Assembly (NCBI RefSeq): GCF_018143015.1 | Contig: NC_054754.1 | Location: forward strand, 19,781,094 to 19,845,093 | DNA from: Lytechinus variegatus | Lineage: Eukaryota; Echinodermata; Echinoidea; Temnopleuroida; Toxopneustidae | Length of the DNA: 64,000 bases | Direction: 5' to 3' | Shown: positions 46,401 through 58,400 of the stretch, piece by piece | Layout of the letters: the number at the start of each line of letters is the position of its first letter | Numbering within the stretch: the first letter of the stretch is position 1 | Notes under the pieces: generated by a model | Seen by the model: only the letters and a program-made list of their open reading frames with translations | The model's database searches: none | What the model was told of the DNA's origin: nothing | Translations under genes and position numbers: made by a program

Positions 46401-49400
46401 CTAATCCCTTGCATCACAAGTTGACTAATAAGTACCCAATTCCATTACATTTTTAAAAGGTTTTACTCCTCTAAATAATTGAGTGTATTTTAGGTGCAAC
46501 CATTAGTCAAGGGCTTCTTAAGAAGTGGTAAAAAATGAAACAAAAGTTTAAGAATGTGAAATTACTCTTAAATCTATCTTTTATACCTTGGAAGCTAGTA
46601 ATAATAATGTAACGTATGTTTCAAAATAGAAGTTGTCCCATACATAGATGATATAAGGGGATTTAATCTTGCTAATCGTAACTTTGTGTTCATAATAAGC
46701 TAGTACTACATTCAATTTCATTACCAGTGGAATTTCGGGAACAAAAAAAAAGAAAAAAGTACAATTACTATCACTTCAAGCATTGTTTATGTTCCGTTCA
46801 ATTTTTATTTTCATGAAATATTTAAAAATAAAACTAGCCCTTTAAAAGATTCGGTATTTTGTTACACGGTCTTTACCTTTCTTACATTTATACTTGACAA
46901 TATTCTTCAGTACACTCGGCAAAAAAAAACTTCTTCGAAAATTGTAAACTTAAAATATTCCTTATTCATGTCAACATGACAAGAAAATATTCCTCTTCCA
47001 GTATGACATGACATTTTCATGTGAACAGTCATGCATGGATAGTTAAATGCTTTAAACAATAGCAATGTCAGTAAAAGAAAATTGCAAGAAATGGATCAGT
47101 CAGTGCATGGCTGGTTACAGGTACTATAGCAATGTCAGTAAAAAGATGGCAAGAAAAACGATCAGCCATTCTTTCAGTTGTGAAAGTTTATGCGGCATAA
47201 ATATCCATTAAACGATAAAACCAAATTTGAAGTCAAATACCACTCTAAAAGTGAAAAGAAAGTTATCCACCTTGGATGTATCACTATTCCAATGGAATTT
47301 TAATTCAAAGTCAGTCGATGAAAAAATGTCAAATTTCAGTATCTGGGCATAAGCAAAAGAAAATTATCATTATCCTCCTATCTTCTGCAGTGGTGGCGGC
47401 CCTAGGTTGACCACTCCTAGGGCGGCCTCTAACTTCATCAGTAGCCAAATACCACTGGTTCAAATTTGAAATTGTTGTTGGTGAAACTTGGAAATATCGA
47501 GCCACTTGTATAAATGACTGCCCAGACTGCAACATTCCTATTGCTCTTGCACGCTCTTGGTTGGAATGCTTCATCTTGAAAGTGAGTGTCCAAATGATCC
47601 ATCTCATTATGCATCTCATGATGCATCCCTACGCATTCAATTCAAATGAAAATCCCCTGTTGAAATTGTTTAATGTATGCCTACAGGATGGCCACGATCA
47701 TTAGCCATTTCTTACAATTTTCTTTTACTGACATAGCTATTATTTTTAAGAATTTAACCACCCATGCATGACTGTTCACATAAAAATGTCATGTCATACA
47801 TGTTGACATATAATAATCTGCCTTTAATCAAATATCTATATGGAATATTTTAACTTTTATAAGTGTCCAAGAACTTTTTTGCCGAGTGCAGTTATGACTT
47901 TTCCCAAGCCCATGATCAAATTTTATTTTTCGCAATATAAATGAGGGGCGTATATCGGTTTATCGAATGTATTATTGTTGATTTCCTTCCCTCAGATTTC
48001 TTTTATGTATCTCAATTGATATAATTGCCTTCTTAAAAAATTATATGTATATATAATGAAATGAAAGAGAAAAAACTATAAATAGCAGTATAAGGCATTT
48101 GTGTCAAGAAGTTTTGATATCAGATAAACGCGACACCTTTTAATATGATTTGGAATATACAATGGGGGGGGGGGGTAATTTCTTTTTGTTTTTTCATCTT
48201 GTATCTATTTACTGCAATCTCCCTTTTCCACATTTCATCTCTCTCTTTCAAGTTTCATTACACCATCTTCGGAATGCAAATCAATGTCATATAAAAATTA
48301 GTGGGGGATACTTTCAAATCAAGTAAATCACGATACTTATATACCGTAACGTTTTTAATAATGTAAATGGCATGTTCATCACTTTTCATGCTACAATAAG
48401 CTTTGCATACAATTTCATTTTATCATTTTCTTATTCAGCTCTCATGATATATGTTTTAAAACAATTTTCATTTTATGGAAATCCACAGTAGGTGGTTGTC
48501 ATGTTGCGAACAGAATCTGCATGAGAACAGTCCAGTATAGTTACTGCTTATAGCTCAAAAAGGCTAGTTGTTGAATTTTTATGTTGCGAGTTTTTTGCAC
48601 ATGTGGTTTTATGGTTCATCCAAAATTTCAGATCTTGAGTTGAAATAATTGTTTTACATTGTCAGATATTGAAGTTAAAATACGTTTCTCTTTTCAAAAT
48701 AAATTTATTACTAATTTTCGCTATGTAAACGTAATCAAAATTTGTAATCAATATGGGGGAATTGATATAAAAGTCATCGGGAAAATAAAGGTAACCATGT
48801 TTTGATGACCAACCACATTGTTTGAGGTATAGTTGATCTATAAGAGTTATAGTTTATTCACGATTTCAAATTGCTGTTATAGTTCTTCCACACTTTCAGT
48901 ATCTCATACCTTGGTAAAGTTCAAAAAGACAAATTTTTAAATTCTAAAGTTGCAATTTCTTGGCACATTGGTGTATATTTCATCCAAACTAGCAGATTTT
49001 AAATGTTATTTGTGGTAGGACAATTGTTTAACATTGTCAGATATTAAAGTAACATACGTTACTCTTTTCAAAGTAACTTTATTTCTAATTTTCACTCTCT
49101 ACATTCAAATAAAATTGCAAACAGAAAGAGGGAGTAAAAATAAATACCATTATCTGAAAACACAAGTGACCGCGTTTTGATTATCACTCACACTTCCACA
49201 TGTCTGGCACTTTACATTTGAATATAAAATGCCCATATTCTGAGCACCATAATTATAATCTAAATTTCCCGTAGATTAAAAACATTTTGTGATGATAGTT
49301 TTGTCCATTTTGTTTCATGATATTATTTGAGAATGTAACCAATCAACTTTCAGTTATTTTCGTTCATAGAATTCTAAACCTTCGTAGTTATTTTCAGATT

Positions 49401-52400
49401 TGTATAACATGTAAAACCTAATATGAAACCTATATTCGTTACAATATTTAATGAGACAATTACATATTACATGGTGCCCGTTCGTTGAATTTGATGTAAA
49501 TCCTGTAAACTTAATAATTACATGACTTTATAAATGTTTACATCTTACCTTCATCTTTCAGATTTAGTGTTCGAAGTAAAAAGATACAGTTCGTGATTTT
49601 TACAGTCAAATTTCTTTATAGATATTATTTTTGTTAAACTTCAGTTCCCCTCAGTGGTTTTCGCAATCAAACTCAAGGGAAGTAAGACCATTATCGTACA
49701 ATTTTTGGCACCAAATTGATTATTTCAGAAAATAAGTTCTATTCAATAGAAAAAGATTTCACCCCGAACATTAAAGGTGTAATGCTCTGTAAAGGTGGTG
49801 TCACACATTGGCGTTTTAGACAGCGTATGTCCGACGTATCAAAATTTCTCTAAAACGTCGGCATACGCTGAACTTTGATATTTTTTTCAACTCTGGGCGT
49901 ATACTTAGCGTATTCATTTACGAGTTGGAAGTATACATAACGTATTAGTAACTTATATCGAACGCTTCGTTAACTTATAAGTAACGTATTCCAACGAATG
50001 CTTAGCGTATTGCTGGCGTACACAACTTATGCCCTACGATAGCCTAACTTACGCATAGCGCGCGGCAGCGTATGGCTGATGAACACGTGTCGTAGCCTAT
50101 AAAAAGGCTTCCGCTCGACTATTCAAATCATAACCGCACGATACATCACCTATCAACACCACCGCCATGCCGAAGAAAACTCCTGTGAACCCCACCTTTA
50201 TATACCAATTCCTATAAACATGATAAACGTTGTCAATACGCCATTATACGGTAGCTGTAAGTTATAAACACGTTCAGTAAGTTTTGTGGTCGTCCGGAGC
50301 ACGTCTTCATACGTCAATATACGTTGGAGTTAAGTTACACATACGTTTAAAGCACGTTACTCATAGGTTAGAAGTAAGTTTTAGGGTACGCTGGACATTA
50401 TCTCGACGTACATCGACTTATGAGTAACTTACGAGTAACGTGTATCAACGATCGCGTAACTTGCCTACAACTTATGGCCCGCGTATGCGGGACGTATGAG
50501 CCATACGCTGGCATACGTCGAAAAATTTTGTGCTTGCACAAAATTTTTCGACGACCTCGCCGTATGACGACGTATACCAGCGTGTTTTAGCGTACTCTTA
50601 ACGTATGCAAAACTTACCCGTAACATATTCGACGTACGCCAGCGTATTCGCCAAATTCCTCATACGTCGGGCATACGCTGTCTAAAACGCCAAGGTGTGA
50701 CAGCGCCTTAACGTAGGTTTCACATTATTAACTTGACAATACATGCATTCTTTTCACAACAAAATGATATGAGTCGAACAAATTTATTTTTCTGATTTGT
50801 TGACTTTCCAATTGCGCCGAAATAGTGGTTTTGACCCTTGAAGGGCGTTTGATAAATGATTCTCTGTGTTATAGAAAGCAGTTTTTACCGGAGTTTTTGC
50901 CTGTGTTAAAGTCCATGGCAGAAATTTTTCAGACTAACCTTAGTTTTCACCAGAGTTTTCACAGGTGAACAGTTTTATGCAACAGGCCCCAGGGGCCCGT
51001 TTAATAAAGGACTTGCAACTGTTGCAACTTTGCCATTATGGCAACTACCATGGAAATAGGGCTCAGCAGCCAATCAGAATCAAGGTTTCCATGGTAGTTG
51101 CCATAATGGTAAAGCTACATCAATTACAAGTTCTTTAAGACACGGGCCCCTGTTCCTAGTTTTACAAAGTGTTGTGAAAGATCCAGTCATGATTAAAAAT
51201 ACTTTCTATTAAATTTCTTAATCCTGCTATAGTATGTAAGGCAAGATTGTAATATCTTGCTTTGAAATCTACCTCATAATGAAAGAAATGAAAGGTCATT
51301 TGTCCAAAATTGTGCATGAAGTAACTACGAACTGGTCTATTAGAAAATGAATGTTTTCACGATTTACGTCGAGCATTCAACTCGGCGAACCGTGAACTTC
51401 TTGTAGGTATATATTAGCTAAGTTCGGTTGTAGCGCAAGACGTACGTCTTATTAAATGGTTTCACTCGTATCTTGCAAACAATATGTTTCTGTAGAAAAT
51501 GATAACTCCGCAATTAAAGATGTGAATATAGGTCTTCCTCAAGGGTAGGTACTTGGCCCACTGATGCCTGTTTTATTTATAAATGACCTACCCCAACTGT
51601 GTTATGTATGCCGATGATACGACCATTTCCGTATCAGGCTTTTCTAAAAGTGAAATTGAAACACAGCTTAATGAAGTCATGAAGCAAATACATGAATGAT
51701 CAATTCGAAAGAAGCTTATTCTCAATGTCGATTAGACTAAGTCAAAGCTACTTGGTTCACGATAACGAATTTGCACTTTGCATGACAATAATTTAAGTAT
51801 TATTATAAACTGAAAATCTATAGCATGTGTAAATGAATGTAAATGACCTGGGACATTATTGATTCCGATCTCGACTTCAGAAGCCATACAATCAAAGTTG
51901 CAAAAGATGCCAAGCAAAAGTTAAGTATTTTGAGATTGAGATCTATCCTCTTATCACAGCTTTACTGGGAATATGTAATGCCCCACTTTCTCTGCTGTTG
52001 TAACGTATGGACAGGACGAAGTGATGTCAATTGTGATTTTCATAATCACCTCCATAAAAGAGCAGCATACTCAATGTAGGATGGTTATTTTGTCATTTTC
52101 CTATTTTGTTCATTTTCTTTAACTTGTGCTTTCTTCGGCTGTTTTACATTTCTGTTCCGTCTAGACTTGAGTTCATTTGCATTTCTTTTCAGTACTGCAC
52201 TTGCAGTCTGAACTTAGGATATTTGAGTTTAACTACATTCAGTTTTCATTCATCCTTCTCCACATTGGATTCTTTTCCTCTGATTCTCTTTTGTCATCTT
52301 TATTCCTTCTCTATGCAGGTGTTCCGCTCACTATCCATCAATCACCTGACTCCTTAGTTTCTAATGCCATTATTACTTAATCACCCAGACATCTTTTATC

Positions 52401-55400
52401 ACTTTCATTTTATTCCTCATTGGTTTTTATTACGAATTGTATTACTACATTTCAGTTGGGTTCTTCTATTGTCTTTTATTTCATTGGTTAGCTTTAAGTT
52501 AATTTAAATAATCTTATGTTACTGTAGAAATTTTTTGATGTGGGCCGAGGAAGGTCGAAGGTATAGAGTATTTTGATAAATGCATGAGACACAGTCACAT
52601 ATGCGCTACAGATCCAGTCTCTTTATTTAGTTATTCTCCGTCTACTGTTCCTGATATGTTATGTTTGCTGTTAAGTTCCTGAGTTATGCTGTTGTTTTAA
52701 AACTGATTATTTATTCACATCAAGTAGGAGTTTAGTTCGAAGTATTTTAAGGAGATTGAGATCTATCCTCTTCGCAGAACAATTATCACAACTTTACTGT
52801 GATTATGTAATGCCCCACTTTCTCTGCTGTTGTAACGTATGGACAGGACGAAGTGATGTCAATTATGATTTCCTTAATCACCTCCATAAAAGAGCAGCAT
52901 ACTTAATTTCACGGAAACCCCGTCCAAGAAGTATTTAATACATTATCCTGGCCAACATTGGACATTTTTTTGGGGAAAACTGCCTGTTGCACAATGTTCA
53001 AAATCATTCATAAATTTGCCCCAACTATAATACTCTCATGCAGAGTTGTACTTCTAGACGCAGTAATGATGAGAAATTCCAGATGGTCCAATGAAATGAT
53101 TTTAAAACCCCCGACATGTTACACTTATTTCTACCAAAACTCTTTCTTCTATTCTGGTGCCACAAAGTGGAAAAATCTACCCCATGATAGAAAATCGAAC
53201 AGCATCCTTTAAATTACTACTTGAATAATCTTAATGCAATCGGGCATACAATAACATTGCTTTCCATACTTACAGCCCTTGCTTTTTGTCTTATTGTGAA
53301 TGCATGATTACCTCTTCAATTTAGTCTGTCTACTTTGTTATTATATAAGAATAGATTACGGTTTTCAATTCAATTCGATTTTATTTATTTCACTTCCATC
53401 AAACAAAAACAAATTGTATACCATATATATAAAATCGGTTGATTGGTCAGACATTACATGTTATTATTCCTCATACATTCGTAATTCCGAAGCTTCGTTA
53501 TTCCGAAGGTTCGTTATTCCGAAGGTTCGTATTTCCGAAGGTTCGTTAGTTCGAAAACGAAGTGAGGTTCGTATTCCGAAGGCTCGTTAATCCGAAAAAG
53601 AAATGAGGTTCGTAATTCCGAAGGTTCGTTAATCCGAAAACTAAATGATTAACTAACCTTATTTCGTTTTAGGAATAAAGAACCTTCGGAATAACGCCAC
53701 AAGTGTTCGGATTAACGGACCCTTTTACGTTTTCGGATTAACGAACATCGAGGTAAAGGCAATTTATGTATTTCGGAATTACGAACCTTCGGAATAACGA
53801 AGCTTCGGAATTATACGAATGTATGCGATTTATTAACACCTCGACTCTCTCTCTCTCCCTCTGTCTCAAACTCTCCTACTCTCTGTCATGTCATTGTCTG
53901 TTTCCTTTCTCATTCTGAGTCCGTATAATGTATTCTTTTCGTTTATTTTGTTGTGATGAATCTTATAATGAAATGTGTTGGTTCTCTTATGTTATGAATT
54001 ATGTGTTTTATGAATGTAGATAATAATGCAGAGCCCTCCGGAAGACCAGGGATTTTCATGAACATCTAAATTATACATATTGTGATTTTAACACAATTTT
54101 GTGTCAGGCTGAACAGGCAATTCTGGTTAAAGCTTTACAATAGATAAATAAATGAATAAATAATATATCAAAATGCTCACAAAGTTCAACCTGCTCGGCA
54201 ATATAAAAAATCTTTTCTCGCTTGTGTGTGGGTGTGTGTGTGTAAGGGTGTAAGAGTGTGCGCCTTGTATACGTGTAATGACAATAAAACTATGTTTTAC
54301 GCGCGAAATTGCTCGAAAAAGTCGTATTATTTCTATAGGGTCTGGGAACAAACAAAATAATTGCATAATTAGCAGATTTCATTAACTTGTTACGCTTGTC
54401 TGATTGTTTTAGGAAGAATAATTGTAAGAGAAGTGGTTTAAATTTAAATATGACCAACGTTTATGATCATTGTCATTTTTAACATTGTTTCTGTAAATAG
54501 TATTTTTTCCATCGCCGATTGATTTCTCACATTTTGTTATGTTTTATTATTGCAAAGAACTATTTTACCACCATCATATTTGCAGCAATTTTCATATTTT
54601 GCTTGTCTTCGGTTAACATGGTTAATTTTCATGCAAAGGTTTGTTTATACTCCAAACCCTCATCCTCTCATATTTTCCTTTTTAGTGTCATACAATCAGA
54701 CACGTTGACTTTGTTTGCTACATTTCAAACCCTTTTTTAACCCAACAAATAACATTTAAAGCATAAGTTGCAAAATTATCAATATGAATAAGTTTTCTGT
54801 AAAAAATCAGAATATTGAACTAATACAATGTCGAAATTACTTTGGAAGATTTGGAAGAAAAAAATGCCTTCGTGAAACGGAAAGCGCTGATTTGTCGCCA
54901 ATCTTCCTATCTCAGAAGAATGGTCCTAGGACGTTCAAACATACGTATCACTCGTCTCGTCATGAAACAGGCCCCAAATTTTCTTTTTAAGTTTTTTAAG
55001 CGTATATATTTGCCATTATTTCAAATCTGTCGTTTAATGACATAACATATACTGTTCTATAATTGACCGACCTTTTTTTATTCTTTTTTCCTCTCTCTCT
55101 CCCTCTCTTTCCCTCCTCTCTCTCCCTCTCGTCTTTCCTTTATCCTGTTCTCCTTCTCAGTCAGACAATTTTTTATGAACTATACAGTGCGTATCAAAAA
55201 AAAAATTACACTTAGAAAAAATCCTGTAAATTTATACGTTTGTAATATCCTGAAGATTTTTCCACATTTTAACATTGGTACAGATCCATTTAAGCAAATG
55301 ACGATGTAACTATCGAAAAATATTTCCGCTTGGGTGAGCACCACTTTCTTTTGAAAAGTTAGTGGAAAATGATTGGAAAAGGAGCCTTTTCCAAGGCTTT

Positions 55401-58400
55401 TGATATAATTAATCACAATATCCTTTTAGTAAAGTTGTCACACTATGGTGTTAGAGGGAAAGCCTTGAAATGGTTCAGGAATTACTTATCAAATAACAAT
55501 ATGTACAAATAGATAATCATAATTCAGCGTTACGACCAATAAATTGCGGAGTTCCACAGGGAAGCATCCTTGGCCCTTATCATTTATCATATACATAAAC
55601 GACTTTTATAAATCTTCAGACGTTCTATCTTTCATTTTATTTGCAGACTATTCCAACTTATTTTATTCTCATGCAAATCCACTTACTCTTCTTTCTACTA
55701 TAAATCTTGAACTGAAACGTGTTGTATAAACAGCGGATTAAAGCCAACAAATTATCTCTAAACATCGTTAAGACAAATTTTATGTTATTTAGTAACACTA
55801 TCGCGGAATGTTGGTATAATGACCAAACTTTGACATTTCTTTCCAAAATCAACACTATTTACACTTTATTTCTCACTTATACTTCCGTATTTTAATTATG
55901 GAATACTGGCTTGGGGTAACGCCTACAAGAGTCTCATGGACGAAATGCTTATTCTACAAAAGAAGGTTATAAGGATTATACACAATGCTCCTTTTCGATG
56001 TCATACTGATGGTTTGTTCTACGAGTCAAATCTCCTCAAATTTCCGGATTTATTTCTTTTTCATACAGGACAATTCATGTACAAACTGAACACAAATAAA
56101 CTACCAAACATTTTGATGATCATGTTTACAAAAAACAATGCTATTCACAATTATCCAACCCGACAATCCCGTCGCTTCCACCTTCCACGTACCCGTACTC
56201 TCTTCGCACAAAAACAATTGCCTTCTATGGCCCGAAATACTGGAACTCAATCAGCAATGACATCGTAAATGCTACCAGTTTGAACTGTTTTAAGATCAAA
56301 CTGAAGAAACAAATTCTTGAATCATATAAAGCAAATTCCGATTGAACAGTCGATAAACGATCCCTTTTACCCTCCTCTTTCTCCCCACCCCCTCCCTCCC
56401 CCTCCCTGACCGTCTCTCTACCTTGCTCTCTTCCGCTCATTCTCCTTCATCGGTCTCATGCCCTTCACTCCTTTGCTTTTTTTATTGTTACTCCATCTTC
56501 TCTTCCTCTTCAACCACATATGTGCACCAACTTGTCCATTTGATTGAATTATTCATCCATTATCTCGGTATATATGTCGTATTTGACGAACATATGTCTA
56601 TGGATGCACAAGTAAAGAAAATATGTCAATCAGTATACTATAATATTCATAATGTTAACAGCATGAGGAAAGTCCTTGACCATAAGTCTGCTGCTATGCT
56701 TATACACTCATTTGTACTATCTCGATTAGATGTTGGAAATGCTCTTCTTTTTAATATAACCTCACGCAATGTTGATAAACTTCAGTATGCTCAGAATACA
56801 GCTGCCAGGGTTTTAACTGGTACATCAAAATATCAACACATCTCACCAATTCTCCAAAAGTTACATTGGTTGCCAATCCGGAAGCGTATAGAATTTAAAA
56901 TACTTCTTCTCACTTGGAAAGTGTTTAATGGTTTGGCACCAAAATATCTACAAGACCTTGTCACGCCTTATGCACCAGCTAGAAGCCTGAGATCATCACA
57001 CCAGCAACTTCTTAAGACTCCCAAGACACGTGTAGCATATGGTGCACGAGCTTTCTCTGCCTCAGCACCTTCTCTCTGGAATAATTTGCCATTAAATTTA
57101 AGAATTATACAATCACTGGAGACCTTTAAATCCAAACTGAAATCTTATCGTTTCTAACAGTATTAGTTATTGGCACTTTGACACTCATCCAAACTTTCTC
57201 ATCCTTTCTTTTCTTGTGCGCCTCGGAATAGAATATTTCTAGATAGATGGCGCTATATAAATGCCTATGATTATTATTATTTCTTCATCTACCATCACAT
57301 CAACCTTTCTTCTTTTCTCTCTCTCTCTCTCATTTTCATTTTCGTTTATACCTGTACTGACAAATCTTTGATTAATTCTCTGAGGGGTCCACACCCAACA
57401 AGCCCTGATTTTTAGTGGATTCCTCCATTTACTCAACCTTATTTATTGAAAAAAAAGAGTTATAAAGGTAGCCTTGCAATTATTTTTTATTTTTTCATCG
57501 AGAATGGCATACACTTTGTTCTATTTCCATTGTATATATTGTTATTGGTAATACGATTATCACGTTTTACAGTATTCACCATAAAAATTTATTTACTTTT
57601 CTTGTATAGTCATATTGCTTGCAATGTATATTCATTTGTATTGATTTGTATGGTTATCATTTTATATCTGTGCAATTATTTCTTATCTTGTATTGAGTTG
57701 AGAAATGAAATAAACTTGAAACTTGAATCATTTGCGCAGAACTTTGAAATAGTTATGCGAATAAAAGTAGACCTTAATCATGAAGAACACGTTGAATTTA
57801 GCTAGATGATTTGAAGAACTTTGACCTTTTTAACTTGTTTCCTTGCCCAAAACACTTCGAAGAGTGCATTGCGCCCCACCCCATTCCCCCACACACCGAG
57901 GCCATCGTGACGATATTTGCTTTACACTGAGCTGTGATTTACATGAAATGGGTTAGGCTTGATTTTCATTTTGTTAATCATTGTCAAGCTTGGAAAAAGT
58001 GTGGAGAAACAAGTATTAATTGAAAAATGAATTGTAAACACACTTTAAATGATAAAAACTTAGTAAAAATGCTGGAGATGTCTGATATAAACTTTTGGTC
58101 AGATTTAGTTATGTTCTCAGATCCATCTGGCACAAAAAAGGTTGCGTTTATTAAGTGTTAAAATTTAAATTTGGGTGGCAAAATTGTTAGAATGTATCCA
58201 AAATGCTTGAATGTATCCATTTATTACAATTGACAAAAAGTGCAATGGGAAATTTATGAGAAATGTTTCGCAGGGTAAGTTTGATTTCGCTCTTTCCCCT
58301 TGATACAGCGTGAAAACGAGCATTTCTGCGCAAACAGATTTCTGCCAGTTTTACAAAAATGGACAATGCTCAATCAAGTGTAACATTCTGTCAAAACTTT

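Larger units (their letters stand above)
45482..50837. mobile_element. 5.36-kb element with 29-bp terminal inverted repeats
   Basis: The left end (45482-45510) begins GGGTCAAAACCACTAT and continues through tcggcgcaattg. The right end (50809-50837) is its reverse complement with one mismatch. No transposase is recognised; the interior is AT-rich with a direct duplication (48.5-49.25 kb), a repeated AAACTTACGTTACCGT word, and two nested elements (46913-47888 and 49795-50712). I cannot define a convincing target duplication. It is probably a non-autonomous DNA transposon of unknown superfamily. Confidence 0.65.
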
